DNA of 64,000 nt from [Flavobacterium] thermophilum (GTDB taxonomy: Bacteria > Bacillota > Bacilli > Bacillales > Anoxybacillaceae), in contig UGGS01000001.1 of assembly GCA_900450595.1 (NCBI GenBank), forward strand, positions 124,001 through 188,000. Reading direction: 5' to 3'. Under the pieces are notes generated by a model that saw only the letters and a list, made by a program, of their open reading frames with translations, was not told the origin of the DNA and ran no database searches. Position 1 is the first letter of the stretch; the number at the start of each line of letters is the position of its first letter. Made by a program: the position numbers and the translations under genes. Positions 25,722-36,017 of this stretch are shown piece after piece.

Positions 25722-25988
25722 ATGGCAGAAAAAACGTTTAAAGTCGTTTCTGATTCCGGCATCCACGCTCGTCCGGCGACGATTTTGGTGCAAACGGCGA
25801 GCAAATTCAACAGCGAAATCCAGCTTGAGTACAACGGCAAAACAGTGAACTTAAAATCGATCATGGGCGTCATGTCGTTAGGCATTCCGAAAGGGGCAAC
25901 GATCAAAATCACGGCAGAAGGGGCCGATGCGGCGGAAGCAATGGCGGCGTTAACCGATACGTTGGCGAAAGAAGGTCTTGCAGAATAA
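25722..25988 (+). CDS. ptsH: Phosphocarrier protein HPr
   Basis: The 88-residue HPr has the EI-phosphorylated His15 in SGIHARPAT and the regulatory Ser46 in [12 protein letters not shown]. Phosphorylation at Ser46 by HprK links it to CcpA-dependent catabolite repression. The ATG at 25722 has a GGGG-containing site upstream; the longer open frame is not used. The TAA overlaps the ptsI ATG by one base. Confidence 0.97.
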   Translation: MAEKTFKVVSDSGIHARPATILVQTASKFNSEIQLEYNGKTVNLKSIMGVMSLGIPKGATIKITAEGADAAEAMAALTDTLAKEGLAE

Positions 25989-27724
25989 TGGGAAACGCAA
26001 TCCGCGAAAAAACGATCCATGGGATTGCTGCATCGAGCGGTATTGCCATCGCGAAGGCATACCGCTTAGAAACCCCTGATTTGGCAGCCGAAAAACGGGC
26101 TGTTGCCGATGTTGAAGCGGAAGTAGCGCGGCTTGAGGCGGCGGTGGCGAAAGCGAAAGAAGAGCTGGAAGCCATCAAGCAGCATGCCTTGGAAAAGCTT
26201 GGCGAAGACAAAGCTGCCATTTTTGCCGCCCACTTGCTTGTGCTTGACGACCCAGAATTGTTGAACCCGATTAAAGAAAAAATCCAAACGGAGCGCGTCA
26301 ATGCCGAGTACGCTCTCGATGAAACCGCCTCGTTTTTCATCTCGATGTTCGAGGCGATGGACAATGAATATATGAAAGAACGGGCCGCCGATATCCGCGA
26401 TGTGACGAAGCGCGTCCTCGCCCATCTGCTCGGTGTCACGATCTCGAACCCGAGCCTCATTTCTGAGGAAGTCGTGATCATCGCGGAAGACTTGACGCCA
26501 TCTGATACGGCGCAGCTGAACCGCCAATATGTGAAAGGATTTGCCACCGACATCGGCGGGCGGACGTCGCATTCAGCAATTATGGCCCGTTCGCTCGAAA
26601 TCCCTGCCGTCGTCGGCACGAAGACGGTGACGGCGGAAGTAAAAAACGGCGACATCGTCATTGTCGATGGGCTCGACGGCCAAGTAATCATCAATCCATC
26701 GCCGGAGTTGCTCGCCCAATATGAACAAAAACGGGCCCGCTACGAGGCGCAAAAGGCAGAATGGGCGAAACTCGTTCACGAGGCGACCGTGACGGCTGAC
26801 GGCATTCATGTCGAGCTGGCTGCCAACATCGGCACGCCAGACGATGTGAAAGGAGCGTTGGCGAACGGAGCGGAAGGAATCGGATTGTATCGCACAGAAT
26901 TTCTATACATGGGACGCTCGGAACTGCCGACGGAAGACGAACAGTTTGTGGCTTACAAAACGGTGCTGGAACAAATGAATGGCAAGCCGGTCGTTGTGCG
27001 GACGCTTGACATTGGCGGCGACAAAGAGCTCCCGTATTTACACTTGCCAAAAGAGATGAACCCGTTTTTAGGGTTTCGAGCCATTCGCCTTTGCCTGGAA
27101 ATGCAAGACATGTTCCGCACGCAGCTGCGCGCCTTGTTGCGGGCGAGTGTGTACGGCAATTTGAAAATCATGTTCCCGATGATTGCGACGCTCGATGAAT
27201 TCCGCCAAGCGAAAGCCATTTTGCTTGAAGAAAAAGAGGCGCTCCTCCGCCAAGGGGTTGCCGTTGCGGATGGAATTGAAGTCGGCATGATGGTGGAAAT
27301 CCCGGCAGCTGCCGTCATGGCGGACCAGTTTGCGAAAGAAGTCGATTTCTTCAGCATTGGAACGAACGACCTGATCCAATATACGATGGCGGCCGATCGG
27401 ATGAATGAGCGGGTTGCGTATTTGTACCAGCCGTACAACCCGGCGATTTTGCGGCTCATCAGCCACGTGATCGATGCCGCCCATCGCGAAGGAAAATGGG
27501 TCGGGATGTGCGGGGAAATGGCCGGCGACCCGATCGCGATTCCGATTTTGCTTGCCCTTGGCCTTGATGAGTTCAGCATGAGCGCCACCTCGATTTTGCC
27601 GGCGCGCGCCCAGCTGAAGCGGCTGTCAAAAGAGGATGCGGTCCGCGTGAAAGAGACAGTGCTGTCGCTTGGTACGGCTGAGGAAGTCGTGTCGTTTGTC
27701 AAACGAACATTTTCACTTGCCTGA
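25988..27724 (+). CDS. ptsI: Phosphoenolpyruvate-protein phosphotransferase (EI)
   Basis: This 578-residue cytoplasmic enzyme transfers phosphate from PEP to HPr. It has the HPr-binding N-terminal domain, the phospho-His in [13 protein letters not shown], the PEP-binding TIM barrel with [12 protein letters not shown] and FPMI, and the catalytic Cys in [10 protein letters not shown]. Full length for the family. Start codon overlaps the ptsH stop (TAATG). A terminator follows directly. Confidence 0.97.
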   Translation: MGNAIREKTIHGIAASSGIAIAKAYRLETPDLAAEKRAVADVEAEVARLEAAVAKAKEELEAIKQHALEKLGEDKAAIFAAHLLVLDDPELLNPIKEKIQTERVNAEYALDETASFFISMFEAMDNEYMKERAADIRDVTKRVLAHLLGVTISNPSLISEEVVIIAEDLTPSDTAQLNRQYVKGFATDIGGRTSHSAIMARSLEIPAVVGTKTVTAEVKNGDIVIVDGLDGQVIINPSPELLAQYEQKRARYEAQKAEWAKLVHEATVTADGIHVELAANIGTPDDVKGALANGAEGIGLYRTEFLYMGRSELPTEDEQFVAYKTVLEQMNGKPVVVRTLDIGGDKELPYLHLPKEMNPFLGFRAIRLCLEMQDMFRTQLRALLRASVYGNLKIMFPMIATLDEFRQAKAILLEEKEALLRQGVAVADGIEVGMMVEIPAAAVMADQFAKEVDFFSIGTNDLIQYTMAADRMNERVAYLYQPYNPAILRLISHVIDAAHREGKWVGMCGEMAGDPIAIPILLALGLDEFSMSATSILPARAQLKRLSKEDAVRVKETVLSLGTAEEVVSFVKRTFSLA

Positions 27725-27727
27725 ATG

Positions 27728-27763
27728 AAAGCGTGGCGACGTTTACGTTCGCCGCGCTTTTTT
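27728..27763 (+). terminator. Terminator after ptsI
   Basis: AAAGCGTGGCGA pairs with TCGCCGCGCTTT, followed by further T. Confidence 0.88.
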
Positions 27764-27772
27764 CGTTTTGCG

Positions 27773-28249
27773 TTATGCCAACAGCGGCGTCGACGATTCA
27801 TAGCCATACCGCTGCCGGACCGTAAGCGAAAGGCCGATAGCGATAACTTTCGCCATTTGGTAAACAATGTGCAAATTCGTGTACGGAAGTGCGCTTATAT
27901 CGGCGGTATCTTCCATCACGACGCCCATCATGCTGATGTCGCCAATCGATGGAAGCGATTTGCCAAGCGCAGTGCCAGGGGAAAGGGCGCCAGGGCGGAT
28001 GGCGATCGTATGGACAAACGGCTGCGGCCCGACAATGCTGTCGATTGCCACCACATACGCTCCGCGCTCGTGTTGCAGCCGCTCGGAAACACGATGAATG
28101 TTCGTTGCATCGACAGGCTTCCTAAGTGTACCGATGACGGTCAAATGATCCGGATAAGCGTTTTCCAGCAGCGTCCCGACGAACGGCCCTAAGCTGTCGC
28201 CGTTGATGCGGTTGCTGCCGATGCAAACGACGGTCAAACGGGAAATCAT
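27773..28249 (-). pseudogene. yyaC: yyaC (spore protease-related, DUF1256), 5' end lost
   Basis: The 158 residues match the C-terminal three quarters of YyaC: VVCIGSNRINGDSLGPFVG, then AIDSIVGPQ and GDISMMGVV. YyaC proteins are about 205 residues and have about 40 more residues before this point. The visible ATG at 28249 coincides with the junction where Rhs sequence of opposite orientation starts, and has no ribosome binding site. The gene has therefore probably lost its promoter and N terminus through the event that brought in the Rhs fragment. Confidence 0.8.
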
Positions 28250-30174
28250 ATGAAGCGTTTGATGTAGGCAATGTCACTTCCTGGAGTACAAAGGGGAAAA
28301 AAATCTGGCCGACCCCTTCTGAAATTAGCGCTGGAAGATACGACCTGCACCAAGATCAGTTAGGGACGGAGCTTGCTGTCGATCCTTCCCCGGTGTATCG
28401 AAATTCAGGAGGAAGTTATCCGAATAGCAAGAACTACTGGTTCCGAGTCAGTGCGATTTTTCCTCAAGGCGAAAGCGCCATGTCAGGCGCGTATATGCCG
28501 ACCATTCCGAATTTGGCAAAACCATCTGCTCCGACGGGGGTAAGTTATACAAACGGAAATGGAACAGGATATATCGATTTCAAATGGAATCCTGTGAGTG
28601 GAGCGACGGGGTATAAAATTTGGATTTTTAACGGTTCCTACTATGAATCGTTAGATGTCGGGAACGTCACTTCTTGGACAACGAAAAACAAAAAGTATTG
28701 GCCAACATCCACGGAAATTCATGCAGGTAGATATAAGTTGCATGTAAACGATGGTCTTGGCACAGAATTAGCTGTTGACCCGTCTCCGGTCTATGCCAAT
28801 GCAGGAACCAAATACGCAACGGCTGCCAACTACTGGATTCGGGTCAGTGCCTATAACTCTCAAGGGGAAACCGTCTTTTCTGACGCGTATATGCCTCGTA
28901 TTCCAGATTTGCCAGTGCCATCAGCGCCTTCCGGATTTGCTTACAGCAATCAATCGGGGAGCAACTCTGGCTATGTCATGTTAAACTGGGATAAGATTCC
29001 TGGAGCGACAGGGTATAAAGTGTGGATTTTCAATGGACTTTACTATGAAGCATTTGATGTAGGAGACGTGGACCATTGGACGACACAAAACAAAGGAATT
29101 TGGCCAACTCCGGAGGAAATCCAACAGGGGGATTCCAGCACCTTAACGTTGCATCATGATGGAAAAGGATTGGAACTTCCGAAAGATCCTTCCCCCATGT
29201 ATGAGAAAATGGGGACAAAATACGCCACAAGCACCCATTACTACTTCCGACTCAGTGCATACAATGCGGATGGAGAAACGGTATTTTCCAGCAATGCCTT
29301 GACGGTGAAAATTCCGGAGGCGAATGAGTATTTAGGAAAAGAAGAGTACTGGTCCATCATTGATGTTCCGTATGGCAGCGTGAATGCCGCTACCGGCAAT
29401 CTGATTATAGACGAAGACGATGTTTCGATTTCCGGAAGAGGACCGGGGCTTGAAATCACAAGAACTTACAATAGTTTATCCACATCGGTTGGATTGTTTG
29501 GAAAAGGATGGCATAGCGATGCGGAAATGAACATCGTTGCCCAAGGAAATGAAGCAAGATTTACGGATGAAGATGGCACACTCCATATATTCACGAAATT
29601 ATCCGACGGCACGTATAAAGCCCCGACAGGTGTTTACTTGGAGTTAAGCGAAACAACCGATGAATATATCCTGACGACAAAAGATCAAACGAAAATCCAC
29701 TTTCAAAAAAGTGACGGCAAGTTAACGAAAATCGTAGATGGACATGGGAATGCCACTACCTACAGTTATTCTAACGGAAAGCTAGTGTCGATTACCGATG
29801 CATCAGGCAGAAAACTGAGTATGGAGTATAACGCAAGCGGAAGAATCCAGAAAATTACCGCCCCAATGAACCGGACAATCACGTATGAGTATAACAACGA
29901 CTTGTTAACAAAAGTAACCCAGACGGGCGGGGAAGTAACGAGATACCAATATAATGAACTTGGTCGATTAGAGAAAGTATTGGAACCGACACATACGGAA
30001 GCAAAACCGGTCGTTAATCAGTTCATTTATCATGGCGACAGGCTAAGCCAAGCGATTGATCCTGAAAACCGCATCTATACGATGAACTATGACCAAACAA
30101 AACGACAACTTGTCGTAACGCAACCGAATGGCCGTAAAATTCAGTATAAATCTGTAGATGAGCAAATTCGCTAA
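28249..30174 (+). pseudogene. Rhs/YD-repeat polymorphic toxin, internal fragment
   Basis: The frame is open from the yyaC junction (YEAFDVGNV...) without a start. It carries three similar fibronectin-type units of about 125 residues, each with a GATGYK(V/I)WIFNG strand, an FDVG or LDVG block and an (N/H)YWxR(V/L)SAYN-type strand. Then comes the Rhs core start (DUF6531-like, AATGNLIIDEDDVSISGRGPG; TRTYNSL; GKGWHSD) and YD repeats. It ends at a TAA just before an insertion sequence, lacking the RHS core end and toxin tip. Such proteins are large secreted or wall-associated toxins. Both ends are missing, so it cannot work as is. Confidence 0.82.
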
Positions 30175-30180
30175 CATAAA

Positions 30181-31480
30181 TTTACAACCAAACAAAAAAG
30201 AAGACATGAACCCGATTCCTTGGTTAAAATAGATGTGCCACAACTATCCACAAGGAGGTTCATGTCTCATGAATAGATTAGCACATCATCAAGGAATCCA
30301 CAAGTTTTTCATAACGTTAGGGTTGGCGCTTTATTTCTCGAAACCTGTCATGAAGCATCTCGTTCATATCGTGGATGCGATGATCACGAAGGGCTTTTCG
30401 GGAACATTGACCGATCTTCATCATGGGAGCTTTCATCCGAACCACCGCACGACACTCAGCCATTTTTTCACGAAAAGCCCATGGGAGGAAGAGACGTTGC
30501 TTCGCAAACTCCAGCAGTGGGGGCTTCATCGTGTCGAACGCAGCTCGAAACGAGAGAATCAACCCATTTTTGTTTCGATCGATGATACGATTTGCCAAAA
30601 AACGAAGCCCTCGTCACGGGCAACACACGCCATTCAAGGGTGTGATTGACACTATTCTCACACAGAGAAAAAGTCGATCTGGGGACATTCTCTTGTTTGG
30701 CTCATGGTTCATACGATGACTCAAGCGTTTCCTTTTGCCTTTCGCCTCTATGACAAGACGGCGGGGAAAAGCAAAGGGGAACTCGCGATCGAGATGCTTT
30801 CTTCGTTGGATGTGAGTCGTCCCGTTTATGTGCTCATGGACTCTTGGTATCCATCGAAAACCCTCGTGGGAGCCTGCTTGAAAAAAGGGTTTCACGTCAT
30901 CGCGATGCTGAAGACGAATCGGATTCTCTATCCAAAAGGGGCGGCCATTCAAGCAAAGGAATTTGCCAAATCTATGGAGCCACGGGATACCCGCCTCGTC
31001 ACGGTGGGAAAAGAGCGTTATCGGGTGTATCGCTACGAAGGTGCTCTGAACGGTCTCAAGGATGCCGTGGTGCTCCTCGCATGGAAAGCCGATCAGCCGA
31101 TGACGTCGAAACATCTTCATTGCGTCTTGAGCACCGATCGGGAACTTGGCGACGAAGACATCTTGCGTTACTATGCCCAACGCTGGTCGATCGAATGCTT
31201 TTTCCGGCAGACAAAAGACCAGCTGAAGCTCGATGGGTACCGCGTCCGCCACATTCAGGCGGTCAAACGGTATTGGGTGGCCGTTTTGTTGGCTTGCGTG
31301 TACAGCATAGCGGAATCCCAGCAAGACCTCTCTGCCGGGCTGGAGCTTCTTCGATCGCGGAAAGGCCACAGCGTCATCGAGTTCATTTATGACGCGGCGA
31401 AGCAAGAGATTCCCATTGATGTTGTCAAAAAACAGCTCCATGTCGCCTAAGGGGTATCCTGTTTATCTGTTGGGTTATGG
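30181..31480 (+). mobile_element. IS4-superfamily element with nonsense-mutated transposase
   Basis: A single transposase frame fills the element. Weak terminal similarity is seen between ACAACCAAACAAAAAAG (left) and ATAACCCAACAGATAAA (right, inverted), so the boundaries are approximate. No target duplication recognised. It sits at the 3' break of the Rhs fragment. Confidence 0.6.
30269..31450 (+). pseudogene. DDE transposase with in-frame TGA
   Basis: The ATG at 30269 follows AAGGAGG. The frame codes VSIDDTICQKTKPS (first Asp), stops at TGA 30647-30649 after IQGCD, and then continues in the same frame with HYSHTEKKSIWGHSLVW, LMDSWYPSKT (second Asp) and RWSIECFFRQTKDQL (Glu). The reading frame before and after is identical, so a single nonsense change, TGG to TGA for example, inactivated it. 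Otherwise the reading of about 394 codons is complete. Confidence 0.82.
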
Positions 31481-31555
31481 AAATTATTGTAATAAAAAAT
31501 ACTCATCTACAGCTTAAATAAAAAGTTATTTTTCATACAAAGGAATGTAATTCGA

Positions 31556-31903
31556 ATGATTAGAACTGTTGTTTTCGTCTTGGTTAGTTTACTCTTGACT
31601 GGTTGCACAGGAACAAAGTCTTTTGAAGGGACGCTTTATAGTATTGGAGAAAATTATTTTGTCGTGGACTGTTCCCATGAAGTAAAGAAAAGGAAAAATA
31701 ACGTAGAGGATATAAGCTATCCTTGTACAGTCCGAATCACAGACCAAACAAAATTCAGTGATGAAGATGGCAACAAATTAAGTGTTGACGATTTTACGGA
31801 AGAAGTAACTGTGAGAGTCATTCTTGCCACTCCTCAGACTATGAGTCAAAGTAAAGAAAGCAGAGACATTGAGGCTAGGGAGATTATATTGCTTAATCGA
31901 TAG
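31556..31903 (+). CDS. Small putative lipoprotein (115 aa)
   Basis: The signal peptide VVFVLVSLLLTGC ends in a good lipobox (LTGC). The mature part is about 98 residues, beta-rich, with two further cysteines (VDCS, YPCT) that could form a disulphide, and a hydrophilic end. The family is not recognised. The AAAGGAA site is about 11 bases from the ATG, so expression may be weak. Position inside a toxin locus makes an immunity or accessory role conceivable, but nothing in the sequence proves it. Confidence 0.6.
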   Translation: MIRTVVFVLVSLLLTGCTGTKSFEGTLYSIGENYFVVDCSHEVKKRKNNVEDISYPCTVRITDQTKFSDEDGNKLSVDDFTEEVTVRVILATPQTMSQSKESRDIEAREIILLNR

Positions 31904-31999
31904 AATCTGGTCCTTCAAACGAAAAAACTTCCCATTCGGTCGCAGAAATTGATAGGCTGGTTATCTATATACATGCAACATGAAGAATTAACTTCTCAG

Positions 32000-33044
32000 T
32001 CATCCTGCACACCCTAAGCGTTGCAGCACTTCCTCCGGACGTTCGTGGATGTAGTTGACAAACCGAGTAATGGCTTGAATGATATCGTTGCGATCCTTGT
32101 GAAATACATTGGCCATCACCGTATCTTTCAGCCATTTCCATAAGCGTTTGATCGGGTTCAGCTGTGGCGAATAGGGAAAAGTGAAAACACTGCCCTTCTT
32201 CCCGCAAAAACTCCTTGACCATTTTGGCATGGTGAATGCGGGCGTTATCCAACACCAAGACCATGAGACGGTCCGGATCGCGCTCTTTGAGCATTCGCAA
32301 GAAATCCAAGAACGTCGCGGCATTGGCAGCGGTCGTTTGATGAAGCACCGTTTCGCCATCGTGGATGTTGACCGCGCCAAACAGCGATACGTCGCATGAT
32401 GGCCGAACGTCGGCGCTTGTCTTTGGCGGCCGACTTCCGACCATGTGGACCGCAAGACATGGTAAGAGCGGATATGTGTTTCATCAAGGTACAACAAGAC
32501 CGAATCAGGATCCATTAAGTTTTTTTATGAAGTCGATCTGTTTCTCAAAATGCTTTTGTCGATCCGGATCGCCTTTCGCTAATGTGTAGGTCGGCCGTGT
32601 CCATGACAGCCCTTTGCGGTGCAGGAGTTTTCGCAACGCTTCGCGGGAAATGCAAACACCGAAGTGCTTTTCGACATAGGATTGCAGGAGTTTGGTGTTC
32701 CACACCGAAGCGACGTCCCAGCCCAGTTCCGCGGGAGTGGTGGTCAACACAAGCTGTTTGATCTCTTCCTGCTGTTCTTCGGTGAGAAACGGCTCCCGCC
32801 CGGGGGCGAAATCCCGATGAAGCAAGAGCTCCAGACGGCCTTCGTTGAACAGCGACACATAATGGGAAACAGTTTGTCGGCACACGTTGACCATGGAGGC
32901 CACCTCTTTGCCCAAATAGCCTTCCATGACCAGGCGAACCGCCATCACCCGTTGGCGAAGAAGGGTGTTTTTGATTTTCCGTTCCTGTTTGCGAAGTGTC
33001 CGAGGTGTCCATCCGTGATCGTTGGTGATTTTGAGACGTTTCAT
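32000..33044 (-). pseudogene. IS630-family transposase, two frames with extra frameshifts
   Basis: The first frame (33044-32505, ATG after AAGGAGC) is the helix-turn-helix half, with CRQTVSHYVSLFNEG and ELGWDVASVWNT. The catalytic half continues in the +1 frame from about 32515 (LYLDETHIRSY, first Asp), shifts again for VLVLDNARIHHAKMV (second Asp) and returns to the former frame for SPQLNPIKRLWKWLKD (Glu). The first shift lies at an A7 tract and might be programmed; the two later ones look like damage. Exact element ends were not found, although similar GAANAATTAAC/GAAAAGTTAAC tracts lie near 31990 and 33130. Confidence 0.75.
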
Positions 33045-33191
33045 GCAGAATTCCGCTCCTTTTCCATGCTCTTCCTTAGGAGCAGTATAACCGAAGTGGG
33101 CACCACTTATACGAAGGTTAACTTTTCAATGAGCATATATATAGGCGACCTGCTTGCTTTATAGCAGTGTCGTCTTTTTTATAACAATTTA

Positions 33192-33380
33192 GATAAGCTA
33201 TTGAATCATGCCATACTTGCAATAGGTAGATATGGAAATACTGATGATGCATCAAGACTTGAAAGAATTGTTGAGGAAAAAAAGCATTTAACAAAAAGGA
33301 AATTTTGGAAATGGTTAAGTGAAAGCGTGTTGTTAGACGATATTAACATCACAATAAAGAAATTGAAACGAAAGAAATAG
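33192..33380 (+). pseudogene. Immunity-protein-like 3' fragment (62 aa)
   Basis: An open frame without a start reads DKLLNHAILAIGRYGNTDDA and ends KKLKRKK with TAG at 33378. It is helical and charged. Its place between a broken Rhs gene and an orphan Rhs tip is where an immunity gene of an exchanged toxin cassette would lie. Assignment is by context only. Confidence 0.4.
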
Positions 33381-33392
33381 ACAATTCACACT

Positions 33393-34130
33393 CTAAATGA
33401 GCAACAAGGAAACATCGGGATCCGTTACCAATACGATGAGTGGGGAAATATTCATTCTCAATTCGGCGCTTTGGCGGACGAAAACCCATATCGCTATGCG
33501 GGATACCAATATGATGAGGAGACCGGGCTCTACTACTTGATCGCCCGTTACTACCACCCGACCCATGGCGTGTTCTTGTCCATGGACCCAGACCCAGGCG
33601 ATGCCGATGATATTCTGACGCAAAACGGCTATACGTATGCGAACAACAACCCGGTGATGATGGTCGATCCGGATGGGAAGTTTGCGTATGCTGTAGGGCT
33701 TTATTTTGTTCCTGGTGTTGGACAAGTAATGTTAATTGGTACTGCTGCTGTTGTCGGGGCCTATGGAGCGTGGTATTTAGGAAAAAAACTTGGGGAGATA
33801 GACTGGGACCATATTAAAGAGGAGCACGGTCCTAAATCTAATAAAAAGATGAAAGATGGAAAAAAACCAAAAAGTAAGTTTAAAAGTAATAGAACTTTAA
33901 AGAGAACCACTAGAGCAACTGCGAGGACAAAGCCCGTAAGAACAGGTAGATATGGTAGAACTATCCATGAAAAAACATTTAAAAGACCCGTAGGAACAGA
34001 TACTAGGGGGAAACCTACTAATAGAGTAAGAGTCATTCGGGAACCATCCGGTAAAGTTGTAACAAGTTTTCCTTTCTATATAGGTTGCAATAAAGATTTT
34101 CCGATTGTTCGATTCTGTTTTCCTTCATAA
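33393..34130 (+). pseudogene. Orphan Rhs tip with C-terminal toxin-like domain
   Basis: The frame has no start of its own. It begins NEQQGNIGIRYQYDEWGN and shows the conserved Rhs core end: PYRYAGYQYDEETGLYYL, ARYYHPTHGVFLSMDP, YTYANNNPVMMVDPDG. After this border a hydrophobic stretch (GQVMLIGTAAVVGAYGAWYL) precedes a basic domain of about 110 residues with DWDHIKEEHG, a GTDTRGKPTNRVRVI strand and VVTSFPF. That ending resembles BECR/EndoU-type RNase toxins, but the family is not certain. It is a classic silent cassette that can recombine onto a full Rhs gene. Confidence 0.72.
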
Positions 34131-34221
34131 CAAGTCATTTTGATAGAATGCAGCGGGCGCTCTACTGGATGTAAAACAAAGTTTCAACTTATATAGTTAT
34201 ATTATTTTCGGGCATTATTAT

Positions 34222-34340
34222 TGTAAATTATCACTTTATTTCCGCACAAAAAAGACTCTTTTTTGCACATTCCTTCGGAATATCCCTCTCCCCCTTTCCG
34301 AAAGAATGTGCTAAATTTTTTGTGAATTATTTCGGAATGG
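34222..34340 (+). repeat. Left-end transposase-binding-type sites of element A
   Basis: Related sites of about 17 bp occur in both orientations: CCGAAAGAATGTGCTAA, its inverse TTTGCACATTCCTTCGG, and AATTATTTCGGAA. The same motif fills the right end. Element B has the same set at 35161-35280. Confidence 0.75.
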
Positions 34341-34373
34341 GACATGGGTGATTTCCAGAGGGGGGACGAGGAC

Positions 34374-34704
34374 GTGATTCGGTTTCATGACTTTCAGGTC
34401 GATGTCCAGACATATGCCCAGCGGGGAAAACAAAACGACTTTCCCCTTCTTAAGCGGTGCCCTCATTGCCAGGCAAAACGCCCTCTTTATCGCCATGGGT
34501 ACTACGAACGAAATGCCGTGACGTCGCATCAGTCTTATCGCATTTGGATCGCTCGGTATCGCTGCCCGGAGTGCAGGAGGACGGTGGCCGTGTTGCCTTC
34601 ATTTCTTCTCCCTTATTTTCAGTATACGTTGCCCACCATATGGAGAGTGGTGAAAGAACGGTTGGGCCTGACTCCGAAACGGGGGATGGAGGAGGCTCCA
34701 CTCC
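34374..34704 (+). pseudogene. DUF6431-like zinc protein of element A, 5' part
   Basis: The GTG at 34374 follows a GGGGGGACGAGG tract. Residues 1-110 include a zinc-finger-like RCPHCQAKRPLYRHGYYER and a second pair, RCPECRRTV. The gene is cut by an IS4-type element at 34705 and continues at 39409; joined, it gives 187 residues with no stop. Similar proteins occur beside DDE/AAA transposase pairs and probably help transposition, but the exact role is not known. Confidence 0.75.
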
Positions 34705-34851
34705 CATACCCGTCAAGTTTAGCGGTATAAAATTTTTAAGACGATACTCGTGTTCATCCCCGCAGTGAATGATGGGGATCACATCCATTATTGGGCATAC
34801 CAAATACCCCTCCAGAAGAGGGGTATTTGGTATTTATATCCATATCTAATT

Positions 34852-35160
34852 CTACCATATCTCTAATTTCGTTAAGATATCTGATGCCGTTTCTTCCCCT
34901 TTCCTTCGACCTTTCTTGGCATGTTTTCGTAACAGGGAAAGGAGAGAGAAAAGGTTGATTTCCGCCATATGCGAACGCAAAAGCAACTGGTGCCAATACG
35001 ATTGGAGAAGATCGAGCGCTTTCCGTTCACTGATTTCAATGTCTTCCTTTTGATGCCAATACATCCGAGCTTGAAACAGAAACGTCTGGGTGACCAAAAT
35101 GGCAATCAACGTCCCGTATAAATGGCATTCGAAACGTTCTTTTTTCATCTCCTTGACTTT
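34852..35160 (-). pseudogene. IS4-type transposase, C-terminal part
   Basis: This is the last 102 codons of the transposase that begins at 39303. It contains KERFECHLYGTLIAILVTQT and ends LTKLEIW. An internal ATG gives an apparent 98-residue ORF, but it is the continuation of FDLEKV at 38281: removing element B and one ACTTT restores an uninterrupted frame of 443 codons. Confidence 0.9.
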
Positions 35161-35311
35161 TGTAAATTATCATTTTATTTCAGCACAAAACGCCCATTTT
35201 TTTGCACATTCTTTCAGAAAGCCCTCTCCCCTTTTCTGAAGGAATGTGCTAAATTTTTTGTGAATTGTTTCGGACAAAGATTTCCATTCGTTTCAATGAG
35301 GGGGAGGAAGT

Positions 35312-35875
35312 GTGATCCAGTTTCACGACTTTGGCATTGACATTCAAACGTATACGGATCGTGGGAAAGGGAACGATTTTCCCGACGTGAACCAATGCCC
35401 CCACTGTTCATCCCGCCGCCCCTTGCATCGTCACGGATACTACCAACGCTATGCGTTGACGGCAGAGGGGGAGTATCACCTTTGGATCGCACGATATCGC
35501 TGTCAAGAGTGTCGCAAAACCGTGAGTGTGCTGCCTTCTTTCCTCCTCCCGTATGTTCAATATACACGATCGGTTATTTGGCAAGCGGTCAAAGCATGGT
35601 TCGAAACGCCAAGGCAAGGAGCGAAGACCAAACAGGTTGTTTTTCCCACCAAGGAGGTCATCTTGTTTTATGTCCGACGATTTTGACGGAATCTCTCCCG
35701 CTTGCATCACGCGGCGGCGAGGAGATGGGGGATCATCGGCCCTGTAGGGAACGCAAGAACAGAACGGGCGGTTTGGTGGATGCAGACCTTGGAGGGACGG
35801 GGGGTGGGCTCGATCATCCAAGACCTGTGGACAAACGAAAGGTGGCATCCGTTTGCGGATCAAATTACTTCCTGA
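35312..35875 (+). pseudogene. DUF6431-like zinc protein of element B with in-frame TGA
   Basis: The GTG at 35312 follows GGGGGAGG. Residues 1-124 include QCPHCSSRRPLHRHGYYQR and RCQECRKTV. TGA at 35684-35686 interrupts the frame after FYVRRF; the frame then stays open to 35875 and aligns with the 187-residue protein restored from element A, which has sense codons there. Because B has intact ends and target duplication, either the stop arose after insertion or the C-terminal third is dispensable. Confidence 0.78.
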
Positions 35876-36017
35876 TTTTCTACTTAACACCAAAAATGGA
35901 GATGGTTGATGTTCCCACAAACCCTTCCTCTCGACGAATCTCGAGCCGTTTCGTAAGATAGGGGGTAGAGGGGACCGGGACGGTCCAACATCACAGGGAG
36001 ACAGGGAGGAGATCCAG

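Noticed and set aside
3900..35686. Stop-codon recoding (three in-frame stops in otherwise open genes)
   Set aside because: The three are of two types (TAG, TGA), lie in unrelated genes, and TGA and TAG end many normal genes here. No SECIS-like hairpin or pyrrolysine genes are seen. Simple nonsense mutation is enough.
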